Shown here piece after piece: positions 26,372-38,173 of a stretch of DNA of 64,000 bases. Under the pieces are notes generated by a model. That model saw only the letters and a program-made list of their open reading frames with translations, had not been told where the DNA came from and did no database searches. The stretch's first letter is position 1. Every line of letters begins with the position of its first letter. The DNA comes from Linepithema humile (taxonomy: Eukaryota > Arthropoda > Insecta > Hymenoptera > Formicidae). The translations under genes were made by a program, and so were the position numbers. The DNA lies in assembly GCF_040581485.1 (NCBI RefSeq), contig NC_090129.1, forward strand, positions 33,466,764 to 33,530,763. Reading direction: 5' to 3'.

Positions 26372-26971
26372 TTTAATTATTTTTAAAGATATTTTAAGAA
26401 TAAAATCAGTGTCTTATATTTTAGTTTAGAAACTTTCAGGTTAAATACATTATCTTTGAATATTTGTATATTATAATTGTTAAAAAATTTCAAGCTATTC
26501 AAATAAATTGTTATTTAGTTGATAAATTGTTTAATAAATTCAAAGCTGTACTCATACCAGCAATCATTTTGTTCAGGAGATTAGAGCGAGCTTCAACTAG
26601 ATGGCAATACTATAAAAAACCTTGGATGCGACTAGCTGTGGCATGTTTTAGTGTCGGCATCTCATGGCTTCTTACAGAATCTTTTGTCAACTTGCAGCTT
26701 CACCTTCCAAACACTTCATTCATGTATTGTTGTTTTACATTGATAGGCCGTTCTCGCTGTCCCATCGCTCACCCATCTTATCATTTGAAATTTGCTAGCA
26801 TATCAGCCGGTACGTATATAGGTACGTCAGCGTTTTTTTCCGACGTTGATAGATAGTGATTCAGCAATTTAACTTTTTAGCTGCTACATAATTTACGTCT
26901 CTTGCAGTGCGCTGCGGATTATCCATCTGACTCAATCGAACCGGTCTTGAGTAGGCCAGAATATTTGCAAA
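26372..26971 (+). promoter_or_regulatory. SOD1 upstream region with possible leader intron
   Basis: A strong donor (GCCG followed by GTACGT at 26810) and an acceptor (CTCTTGCAG ending 26907) could remove a leader intron and place the SOD1 5' exon at 26908. The open frame 26464-26856 shows no domain and is probably promoter/leader DNA. This is inferred from splice words only. Confidence 0.35.
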
Positions 26972-28170
26972 ATGGTCAAGGCAGTCTGTGTCCTTCAGGG
27001 CGAGCCCGTTAAGGGAACGGTGTACTTTGAGCAAGCGGTAAATGTTAAAATATATAGACTTTATTCAGTTACATTATGTACATTAATTGGTGCACTTCGT
27101 CGAACCTTCTAGATCACTGAATATTACGATGTTTTTTTTCATAAATTTTCTTTTTACGTGTTGTGAAATGAGCTTTTTGCATTGATACAAAATAGCGTGT
27201 AATAATCTATATATTTTTTATTTGATATGCTTATAAGTTGAATTGCAATACAATTTTATATTCTTTGATTAATTTGGAAACAATTATTCATCATAAAAGA
27301 TTTACTTTGATAATTTGTAACAGCTATTGATTTTTGGTTTATTAAAAAATTTATATTTTTTTATATTTGTATTTTATTAAAATAAACTTGATTTGTAATG
27401 CAGGATGGTTCGAATGCAGTGAAAGTGACTGGAGAGGTATCTGGCTTGCAAAAGGGCTTGCACGGTTTCCACGTTCATGAATTTGGTGATAATACCAATG
27501 GTATGTTTGGGTTATGTATAGAGTTAAAGTTAATGGAAATCAGTAGTTAGTAACAAGTTAAAGTTAAGGAAATCAGTAGTTAGTAACAAGCTAATTAAGG
27601 ATGAATATATACGATATCAATATCTGTTGACTTGTTGATAATGCAATCACAGGATAGAGAATATATATGAAATATCTCAGTATTTTGTATTTTGTTTTGG
27701 TTTTAATAAAGATATCAGGTTATTTATAATACAAGGCCATATTATGTAAGATTATGTAAGATTATGTATTATGTATTCCTATGTATTCTTTTATAGGTTG
27801 CACAAGCGCTGGTGCTCACTTCAATCCACTGGGAAAAGAGCACGGTGGTCCAAGCCATTCTGTGCGTCACGTTGGTGATTTAGGAAACGTGGAGGCTAGC
27901 GCTGATGGTGTGGCTAAGGTCAACATCTCTGACTCTCAGATCCAACTTACCGGAGCACACAGTGTCATTGGACGAACTCTTGTGGTACATATTTATAAGC
28001 CTCGTTTAATTCATTTTTCACAAAATTACGGCAAGAATTTCTTTATTTTCTCAAACTTTTAGGTTCATGCTGATCCTGATGATCTTGGCCAGGGTGGCCA
28101 CGAGCTGTCAAAGACAACCGGTAACGCTGGCGCTCGTCTCGCTTGCGGTGTCATTGGTGTCACGAAGTAA
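26972..28170 (+). CDS. Sod1: Cu/Zn superoxide dismutase, cytosolic (152 aa)
   Basis: Four exons: 26972-27037, 27404-27500, 27797-27984, 28063-28170 (459 nt, phases consistent, all GT-AG). The enzyme converts superoxide to oxygen and hydrogen peroxide in the cytosol. The protein begins MVKAVCVLQG with no signal peptide. Copper ligands are seen as H45, H47 (FHVHEFGD), H62 and H119 (VVHADPDD). Zinc ligands are H62, H70, H79 and D82. The disulfide cysteines (C56 and the Cys of RLACGV) and the channel arginine in GARLACG are present. Length matches the family (about 153). The start has no upstream alternative in frame. A tandem duplication lies in intron 2. Confidence 0.97.
27523..27590. repeat. 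Two-copy 34-bp tandem repeat in SOD1 intron 2
   Basis: The unit GTTAAAGTTAATGGAAATCA... with CAGTAGTTAGTAACAA is repeated at 27523 and 27557 with one base deleted in the second copy. Confidence 0.85.
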
Positions 28171-28389
28171 ACATGCAGCATACAACTTCATATAATCGGC
28201 GAAAAATTAATGGATAGGGGATTTATTAGAGATATACTCTATTTTCTTATTGTTGAGCTTTGAGCATAAAGCTATATATATCGTCATTTTTTATTTTCTT
28301 CAATGTTAAGTGCGTTAGAAATTCTTTATTTTACCTGAAAATGTAAACAAGGTATCATAACTTTATGTATATCGTTTGTCAGACATTAA

Positions 28390-28395
28390 AATAAA
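28390..28395 (+). terminator. SOD1 polyadenylation signal
   Basis: AATAAA 220 bp after the SOD1 stop and 185 bp before the chitin synthase ATG, so the SOD1 3' end and the chitin synthase promoter share about 400 bp. Confidence 0.6.
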
Positions 28396-28579
28396 AAGAA
28401 TACATATAATCGGAAATATACTGTTATTCTCCTGGAATTGACCCTAATTTCGAATCTTATCTAGTCTTATCATGGCATCGATAATAATACTTCTATCGGT
28501 GGTGGGTCTAAAAATTGCATCACGATCACGATAAATTAATTTCGGCAGTTGTCGATTATAAGTCGTGAGATTCACAAAT

Positions 28580-31500
28580 ATGTCGTCAATAAACCAGGAA
28601 AAGATAAGAGAAGACAGACCGAGAAGTGTTTTCAGCAATTACCATAATGACAGCAACTTCGATGTCGACGAAACTGAAGAAATGGGGTACGTATTTAGAA
28701 AATTAATATTTTATCAAAAAATAAATGGATTAAAATTAGTAGATCCGTACAGACGAATTTATTTTATGCGGTTTGCAGTGTACGTGAAGACATTCCGCCA
28801 TGGGACGTGTTCAAATCTTTTCCTACTCAAACGGAAAGTGGATCTATGCAAAATAATAGATTTTTTGAGATTACTGTTCGTATTCTAAAGATGTTCATTT
28901 ACGGCTTATTATTCATCATTGTTTTATGCAGCGCTATTGTGGCTAAATCAGCTGTTCTATTTGCAACTTCGCAGTTGCAAGGTAATACACATTTGCTCTA
29001 TCGCAACGACTGCAATTCAAGTAAGGTTTTGATTTAGAATATGTAATTAAAAAATTATAAATGTTCTAATAATTTCCAAGTTCCAAAATTCAGATTTAAT
29101 TAAATTTTAAAACTTTAATTGGATTCAATTTAATTGATGAATTTTATATTTATAACTTGATTAAAATAAATAAAGAATAATAAAAAATTATATAAAAATG
29201 TAAGAAAACGTAAGTTAATATTTAATTAAGAAGTATAATTAAAATTATTGTTAGGGTGGTCCAAAAAATTTCTTGTTTCACGAAAATCTATTTTATTGAT
29301 TTTTATTTTAGCTCGCGAAGTTTTTTTAAATTAAACATACAAAATCTTATTTCCAGATGCAAAAGGCATATTAAAGTCAATCGTAACTATTGTGATTCAT
29401 AAAAATTAGTTTCCAATTTTATTTGAAAAATACGACAAACCTTTTGTACCAGCCTAATAATATTGGAAAAATTATATAAATTAATAGAAAAAAAAAGTTC
29501 ATGATTTTAATCTAGAAATTGAAAGGGATGACATCAAACACGCACATTATCTTATCGTAAATTTATGTAAATATATCATCGATGTATATCTCATCACATT
29601 TTACCATATGTTTGATCAATCCTTTTCAACTAAATATTTTTTTATGTAAAACTCTTAATTTTTTTAGAGTTTGAAGAGGATAAATACTTGACTAAACGTA
29701 CGCAAGATGATATACGCATAAAATGGACTTGGTGTTTGATTTTTATATTCATTGTACCGGAATGCATCGGCGTTTTAAAGACAGTATGGCATTACTTATT
29801 TAAAAGAAAATGTAAAATGCCGAAGAATCGAAACATGCTGTTTATGATTCTGATAGAAACATTACATACGATTGGTTTAGTGTTGTTTGTTTTTGTCATC
29901 CTACCAAAAATTAGCGCGGTGCAAGGCGTCGCTATTTTCTGTTGCTTATGTTTTATACCAGGATTATTAAGTAAGTTTTCACATAATTAATAAAGTAATA
30001 TATATAAATTTTTTACTAGCGTAGATTTCAATAGTTATTTTTTTTCTAAATTTAAGTTTAATTACTCGCTGCCTTATTTATTGAATATCGACATTATTAT
30101 TGCTAGATCTACTCTCGCGAAATAAAGAGAACCAAAATTTATCGACAAGCAAATTGAGACTATATATAATTCTTGATGTGCTGGCATTAGTTGCACAAAT
30201 TAGCGGTTTGTTCTTATGGTTCTTAATCCAGAATATCAGTAATAAAGGTTCAACGTGGCTCTTTCCCATCGCACTCATATTATGCTCAATTCGTTGGTGG
30301 AGCAATTATGTATCGTTCTATAGCAACATTGGTGCGTATAAATTTTTGTCGTGTTTTTTAATCTTTACTAAAAATTAATGTAGTTTATTTAAAAGCAAAT
30401 CTTTACAATTTAATCCGCGTAAATAGAGCCACATTATCTAATCTGAAATATTGAAGGTAAATCATTGCTTAATGACTGTTTAACGATTAAAACAGGTTTC
30501 GTGCGATTCTTATCGTCCGTGAAAGAGAATCTTCAGCCGAGTCAACACATTGTACAAGGATATGTATCCTTCTGGAGGATTTTTATTTTCATCATTGGTG
30601 CTCTCGTCGTTAGCGTATGCAATAATATAGATGCCAAAAGCTTCTTCTCACCAAGTTTAACTACAACAGAGATCAACCTAATTCCAAACGCTTCCCAATA
30701 TGATGGATTTTTCGATTATTTCGCTAATAATACAAAAAGACACACTTTAATGGCATCTTACAATGTACCTCTTTATGTGTTTATGATTCAAGCTGTTTTC
30801 GCCATGATAATGTATCAATCCTGTAAGTATTTATCCAGCACAGATTTAAACACTATAAAAATTCCAAAAATTATTAAAAATATAAAAAAATTTGTAAAAG
30901 ACATTGAAAAGATTAAATTTAATCTTTTATCTCTTTTTGTAACTCTTTATAATTCTAATTTATGTTATAATTCTATAATTTTAATTTAATTGATGTCTGA
31001 AAGGATTTATTTCAAATTAGAAATTTATTGATAGATTTTTTCATTCATCCAGTTTAAATATTTTTATTTTTCTCGCAGACTAGATTTTTTGATTCTTGAA
31101 TTCTTGGTGAACAATTTTAGGCAAATTTGCGTACAAAACTCATATGCACCAGTTCGGCTTCGCGTTTCCAACAAATTTAGCTAATCCGGGAGCAGTGTGT
31201 TTGATCTTGGCATTGTGCACTGCCAGAAATGAAGACGTCTGCGCTTTTCGCGACGTCATAGCTTTTCCGGATTGCTTCTTCTTTGGTGAAACTGTGTTCA
31301 AAAATTGGGGTGAACTTTTTACTAATGATACGTGGTACATTTGGTTCTGGCCAATGTGGATGATATCACAATTATGGATCACAATGCATTTGTGGACCAC
31401 CGAGAACGAAAGATTAGCACTGGCAGACAGGATTTTCTCTACAATCACTTACGATTCACTTATGATTGACCAATGTTTGGCGATGAATAGAAGAACGCAA

Positions 31501-34500
31501 AATAAAAAAGCTGACGAAGACAACGAGGAAAAAAACAATAGTTCTGAATTTTCAGTAAGTAGTTAAACATATCGTCAGAATTTTATTTATTATGTTAATT
31601 CATTGAAGTTTCAGGATGCCGATCTGAGATTCTCCGACACTATGTTCGAAGATATTGGCTTAGACGAATGGACCGAACAGGACTTTGACAGAAAGGAGAT
31701 GAATATGGCACATGATAAACGTAAGGATCGAGTTACGAAAATTTACGCGTGTGCTACGATGTGGCACGAAGAGAAAAGTGAAATGAACCACTTAGTGGGC
31801 AGTATTTTGCGATTGGACAAGGATCAATGTGCAATGCGTATCACGCAGCATCATTACGACGTTCACATCAAAGATTATTACGATCTGCAGAGTGAGTCAT
31901 TAACGAATCGACAATTATAATTAAAACTTTAATAACACATTGCAAAATTTTATTGTTACTTTAATTAAATTTCCACTTGTACTCGCCGAATTTTAAATTG
32001 TTTAATGAAGACTGCACATGTTTTTTTTTTATATTAGCGCACATTTTCTTTGACGACGCATTTTGCTGCATGCACGGCTGCGTTGATTTGTGCAATCACG
32101 ATGAGGACGAGACGCAAGTTAATCACTACGTGATGACACTGGTAGAGACGGTCCAAAAAAATGTGGAAAACTTGGGTATGCCTGCCTCACCACCCACTAA
32201 ATATCCGACGCCTTACGGAGGTCGTCTCGTATGGAGATTGCCAGGTGAAACTGAACTGATAGTTCATTTGAAAGACAAAAATAAAATTAGACACAGGAAA
32301 CGGTGGAGCCAGGTAAGTATATCATAATTACACATTCTTGAATCCGCGATTTAAAAAATACCTTGTATTATTTTTTAAGGTCATGTATATGTACTATCTT
32401 CTGGGTTATCGTCTGATGGGTCTGTCCATCGACGTGGATCGAAAAGAAATCATTGCTGAGAACACGTATATTCTTACACTGGACGGAGATATCGACTTCC
32501 GACCGGCCGCTGTCAAGGTTCTGGTGGACTTGATGAAAAAGGATAAGGATCTCGGTGCTGCATGCGGCCGAATACATCCGGTTGGATCAGGTATGCAAGA
32601 ATAAATTAATGTCAAGTATGTGCAACATGTTTACTCAAATCTTGAAAAAAATCTCCTTCGAGAGTTTTATGATTCTCTAAGCACTTTTGATCTGACTTTT
32701 GGGCACGAATAAGACAAATTTATTTTTTATGAGCTTCTCAATGTGTTTTATTTATATTTATGAAGAAAGAATTAAGACAGCTATTGAGATTTCAAATATA
32801 AAGTTTGAAAAAATACTGAAAGGAATTAAAGGGCGATCGCAAAATGAAAGTAAAATTCTTAAAGAGACATTCTCAATAGAAATTCCCTGAATTCTAATAA
32901 AATTCCTTGAGAAATCTTTAATTTCTTTAAGAAAAAATATTCGAAGAAACATTTTCAACAAAAATTCTCTGAGCTTCGATAAAAATTCTTTGAATTCTGC
33001 AGATAGAAAAAAATTTCTTGAAAGGATTTCAGATTTTTCCAAGTAGTAGACATTCTAGCATATAATCTAAGACGATAGAATTAGTTCAGTACTGTTTTAA
33101 TTGTTTAGAGTCGAAGAAATATACTCAGGTTTTCATCACAATTAATGTACGAAAAAAAGTTCGTTATTTATTGAACAAACATCTTAATTTTTTATTTTGC
33201 TTAATTGTTAAATTATGCAACTTTCGCGTATGACAGGAAAATTGCTTTGCTTTAAATTCTTAAGTGTTTTATCGTAGGTCCAATAGTTTGGTTCCAAAAG
33301 TTTGAGTATGCCATCGGTCACTGGTTGCAAAAATCCACAGAGCATACGATCGGCTCCGTTCTGTGCAGCCCCGGCTGTTTCTCACTCTTTAGAGCGAAAG
33401 CGTTAATGCAGCATAACGTGATGGCGAAATATGCCACGAAATCGAGCGAAGCCAGACATTATATTCAGTACGATCAAGGCGAAGATCGATGGCTCTGTAC
33501 ATTGCTACTCCAAGTGGGCTCTCGAGTAAATCGTCACTTTTTAAGAAAATCAAGGAGGAATAATAAAATCATATGATAATATTATAATCATAATATTTCA
33601 ATTATTTCTCGAAATATTTCTTTCGCCAAAATCAAAGCATATTAAAGAATTAATTTGCTTTTATCAGGTTGAATATTCAGCGGCAAGTGATGCGTATACT
33701 CATGCACCGGAAATCTTTAGAGATTTTTACATACAACGTCGTAGATGGATTCCATCCACTGTCGCAAATATATTTGATTTATTGACTTCCAAGGAAACGA
33801 CGAAAGTAAACAACGATATCTCATGGATATACATCGCTTATCAGTGGATTCTGATAGGTGTGTCTTTGATATATAAATATATATATTAGCGACGCAACAT
33901 TAATAATTTTTAAATGATCATATCTTATCGATGGTTTTTGAAGGAAGTACAATTCTGGGACCGGGCACAATATTTTTAATGTTGGTTGGCGCGTTCGTTG
34001 CCGCGTTTCACATCGACAACTGGACCAGTTTCTGGTACAATCTGATCCCATTATGTACATTCATCGGCATTTGCTTCACCTGCAAGGAGCGCATGCAGGT
34101 ATGCGACTCCAATAATATTTGAAGAAAATGACAAGATTTTGAAAGATATGCGAAAGATTTATTTATTGATAGCACGTTACTAATATGGATTTATGCAGTT
34201 ATTAGTAGCCGAAATTATCAGCGCTGTGTACGGACTGGTGATGGTAATCGTCCTCGTGGGAATTATGCTGCAAATCGCCGAAGATGGATGGCTCGCACCG
34301 AGCAGCCTTCTCTTTTTCATTGTCGCGGGTCAGCTGATAGTGGCTGGTCTATTACATCCTCAGGAAGCGACCTGTTTATTATGCGGTGTTATTTACTACA
34401 TCACTGTGCCATCCATGTACATGCTGTTGATCATCTTTTCCGTCTTCAACGTGCACAACGTCACATGGGGCACGCGGGATTCGAAAAAGCCGACTGTAGT

Positions 34501-37500
34501 AAGTGTCTGCTGTTTGCTAAACTCGATTTATTTAGTAATATAGATTAAATGTATTATAGTAAATAATTAGGAAATGATAACGAGGAGAATTTATCATAGT
34601 TATAAATAACTTCTCTTAAAAACAACATTCACTTGTTTAGCATTATTCGCATTTTTTTAATTATTACAAAACAAACAAAATCAAAAATTTTCCTTCAGCT
34701 ATTTTCTATGTAAAAGTATTTTAGATTCTGTTGAATAAATTCTAAAAAAATAATTATTACAATTATAATAAAAAATAAAGAAGCCTCAAGATGAGACGAG
34801 ACCCGCGGCAACCAGCCATCTACCCGGATTCTTGGCGGGAAAATTTAATAACCAAGATAATAACAATAAAAAAGGTTCATTGGAGTTTTCCTTGGGAGAT
34901 CTCTTTAAATGTGTCTGCTGCATTCATACAGGAATCAGTTATGAGGAGAAGCGATTGCTCGAGATCAACGATTCTTTACAGCAAATAAATAAACATTTGG
35001 ATTTACTGGACAGGTTTGAAAAAAAAGATTATTATTTATAATCATTGCCTTGCTAAATCTTGCTAAAACTTCCTTTTAATTCCGTTGACGTTCAAGCTTT
35101 ATTTATCACACCATCATCAGGATAAAATTTACACTACAGCATGGACAATCTAATTAGTAATTACAGATTACATGCAACGAAGATGGAGACTAGTAACGCT
35201 GCACAATCATCTTCCAATGCTAATATCTACCCGAGACCGTATCTTCCAGTAGAAGAGGAGGTGCCCGAAGAAATCGAGCTGCAGCACATGACAAACAAGA
35301 GTGATCAAGAGAATGAGAGCTACGAGGATATTGATGAAGACGAAAGCGACGTTCTAACGCACGTGTCAACAACTTTGAGCCAGGACCATTCCAACTTTCT
35401 TATTAGTCCTTATTGGCTTCAGGACGAAAGAATGCGAAGGGGCGACGTAAATTTTCTGTCAAACCTCGAGGAGGAATTTTGGAAGAACTTGATTGGAAAA
35501 TACTTGCGGCCCATCGAAACCGATGAAGAGAGTCAGGTAAGCACGATTTAAGTTTAATCTCGCGAAAAAAAAAAAAGAAAAGAAAAATAAGTGAGAACAA
35601 TGTATGGAATTTTGTTTACGATGGCTTACTCTTTAATTATATTTCTTTTAGAACAAAATAGTCCAGGAACTGATAAGCTGCCGCGATGCGTATTTACTAA
35701 AATTCTTCATGATTAATGCCCTGTTCGTGCTAATTGTGTTTCTTATGCAGTTAAATAAAGATACATTGCATATGCAATGGCCGCTAAGCATGAAGTACAA
35801 TGTTACATACGATACAAAAAGGAATGAGGTAAATATTTATATTAATAATTATAGCGCGCATTTTATTAATAATAATTTCATATAATAATTATATTTAATA
35901 CTATTTTTTCTTTTATTATTGAATTGCTCGCGTGCCTGGAATAACACAAATTGTGCAATTCCCTCTTCTTCGTTTTAAACTTTTCTGAATTATAATTTAA
36001 ACTAGTTAACTTTTAATTACTATTGCTGCATTATTTATCAATTTTCTACAGGTATATGTGGCAAAAGAATACTTAAGACTCGAACCGATTGGATGTTTAT
36101 TTATTGCCGCATTCATCAGCATATTAGGCATTCAGTTTTGTGCTATGTTGGTCCATCGATTCGGCACTCTTTCCCACGTGCTCGCCAACACGAGACTTCC
36201 TTTCTTCACTAAGGTAATTATATTTTTAAAAACCCGTTTACTTACAAAATACTTATTTTTTTCTTCCAACAAGTTCTCTGTGATTTTTTCCAAATAAATT
36301 TATCAAAAATATTATCAGAAATACGAAATACGGATTTATTTTAAGAGAAAGCCGAGGAAAATTTTCGAAAAGGTTTAGGTTTCTTAATTTATGTCTCGCC
36401 ACCATTTTTTGTTTGAAACCGAGTACCTACGTCGATGCGTCTCGTTGAGACAAGCAACTTTGGTCCTATAAACATATAGCAGACAACGAATATTTACGGA
36501 GTTATAGCTCTTTTTCGTCGCCGATTTTTTGGTTATCGGGGCTTAAAACTCGGAAACCATAGGAGATAGAAGATCGGACCATAGGACCTTATTGAAAGGG
36601 TATCGAGAGATCTTTGGATCCCTCCAGGCGGTTTTTCGAAATTCGTAAATTTTTGAAAAAATTTGGGGTGTTGGTGATTATGGGTCGCCACCATATTTCG
36701 TTTGAAACCGAGTACCTACGTCGATGCGTCTCGTCGAGACAAGCAACTTTGGTCCTATGAACATATAGCGGGCAACGAATATTTACGGAGTTATAGCTCT
36801 TTTTCGTCGCCGATTTTTTGGTTATCGGGGCTTAAAACTCGGAAACCATAGGAGATAGAAGATCGGACCATAGGACCTTATTGGAAGGGTATCGAGAAAT
36901 CTTTGGATCCCTCCAGGCGGTTTTTCGAAATTCGTAAATTTTTGAAAAAATTTGGGGTGTTGGTGGTTATGGGTCGCCACCATATTTTGTTTGAAACCGA
37001 GTACCTACGTCGATGCGTCTCGTCGAGACAAGCAACTTTGGTCCTATGAACATATAGCGGGCAACGTATATTTACGGAGTTATAGCTCTTTTTCGTCGCT
37101 GATTTTTTGGTTATCGGAGCTTAAAACTCGGAAACCATAGGAAATAGAAGATCGGACCATAGGACCTTATTGGAAGAGTACCGAGAGATCTTTGGATCCT
37201 TCCAGGCGGTTTTTCAAAATTCGTAAATTTTTGAAAAAAATTTGGGGTGTTGAAGGTTCTACAATCGGCTGTTTTTACTTTCGCAGATTTCGGAAGATGA
37301 CACCTTTCAAAAGTATGTTGATATGATAGCGCAGGAGGTTCAACGCATGGCAGACGACAATTTGATTTTCGAACTCAGGCGAAGTACCATGACTTCCCCC
37401 AGCAGGCGAAGGACCGTACACGAGTTGACGGAAAATCCGCAAGGACCATTGAGGATATTCGGGAACTGGGGAAAGCTGTTTCGAGGAATGCTTCGTGATC

Positions 37501-37876
37501 CAAATAAGTCGGGTATAACTTCTCTTGTTTATATGTTACAGATACATTTTTATATCAATGCTGTAGCATTAATTGTCACATTTGATTTTTATGTTACTTT
37601 TTTTTTTTTTTTATCGAAGACTCATATTTTACAGGTTTGTCGCGGCGCATGTCTTCGCGAATATCGAAAAGCGAGTTTAGCGCTATTGAGCGAAGACGAT
37701 CAACACATTTAGAAAGAGGAAAAACAGAGACAAAAGCATATGGCATTTATGATAATGCTGATAACTTGACAACGCTTTCGAATAATCATACTTTGCATAA
37801 TCTGCAGCCTAGTACATCAAATTTTAATCAATTCCAGTATGATAATCCGACATTCAAACGGGACGAAGATATATGA
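28580..37876 (+). CDS. CHS2: Chitin synthase, probably class B (CHS2), 1,554 aa
   Basis: Nineteen exons: 28580-28686, 28779-28981, 29668-29970, 30107-30331, 30496-30822, 31121-31554, 31615-31891, 32038-32312, 32380-32590, 33278-33525, 33668-33857, 33944-34098, 34199-34498, 34781-35013, 35167-35536, 35652-35828, 36052-36213, 37287-37512, 37635-37876; sum 4,665 nt, every phase fits. It is a GT2 membrane enzyme polymerising UDP-GlcNAc into chitin at the plasma membrane. Landmarks: VREDIPPWDVF near residue 37; N-terminal membrane block; CATMWHE (about 576), HIFFDDAF (about 627), DGDIDFRP (about 749), GEDRWL (about 856), QRRRW (about 893); a five-helix block ending in VTWGTR (usual SWGTR); a cytosolic acidic/coil region; two C-terminal helices in exons 16-17. 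Exon 16 is 177 bp and present once, which points to CHS2 (gut/peritrophic) rather than CHS1. The exon 14 acceptor (TAAAG/AAG) has a poor pyrimidine tract and is the weakest junction. Confidence 0.95.
29254..29454. mobile_element. 201-bp mariner-type MITE in chitin synthase intron 2
   Basis: The left end TTAGGGTGGTCCAAAA and the complement of the right end (TTAGGCTGGTACAAAA) agree at 14 of 16 positions. TA dinucleotides flank both ends (29252-29253 and 29455-29456), as expected for Tc1/mariner target duplications. No ORF. Confidence 0.65.
32860..32995. repeat. Diverged tandem duplication in chitin synthase intron 9
   Basis: A segment with GACATTCTCAATAGAAATTC (about 32867) recurs as AACATTTTCAACAAAAATTC (about 32948), each followed by a similar TCTGA...TAAAATTC stretch. 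Offset is about 80-85 bp. Confidence 0.45.
36390..37256. repeat. Three-copy 289-bp tandem array in chitin synthase intron 17
   Basis: The word GTTTGAAACCGAGTACCTAC occurs at 36411, 36700 and 36989, exactly 289 bp apart, and the whole unit is conserved with few substitutions between copies. Each unit contains GTCTCGTCGAGAC-type palindromic DNA, CGGAGTTATAGCTC and GATCGGACCATAGGACCTTA. The array makes up about 80% of a 1,073-bp intron. No open frame crosses all copies. It could be a satellite fragment or a tandemised transposon piece. Confidence 0.95.
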
Positions 37877-37883
37877 TGCTAAA

Positions 37884-37895
37884 AATAAAAATAAA
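37884..37895 (+). terminator. Chitin synthase polyadenylation signals
   Basis: Two adjacent AATAAA words begin 8 and 14 bp after the stop codon. The convergent BRAP gene ends at 38174, so the two 3' ends are about 300 bp apart. Confidence 0.6.
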
Positions 37896-38173
37896 TACCT
37901 TTTATTTAATGACGCAAGTAGATTAGTGTCATTTTTCCTCTCCGCTTAATTTGTATCACCGAATTCGATCAACTTTGATTAATTTTGTTTCGGCAGTGAG
38001 TGTAGTGTATTGAAAAATATAACGGGAAGGGAAAAACAAAACCTGAAACATAAAATATTTGTAATAAATATATTTCTATTATAAAATAATAATAGAATAA
38101 AAATATTTCTATTCTTTTTCTTCGTGACATAAATTAGCATTAAACAATTACAGGAGAAGAGCGCTTCTCGATG

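Noticed and set aside
26464..26856. 130-aa frame upstream of SOD1
   Set aside because: No domain and it ends in a region with leader-intron splice words. Likely promoter DNA.
32758..33042. 94-aa minus-strand frame in chitin synthase intron 9
   Set aside because: Low-complexity F/L/K/I product created by an internal duplication.
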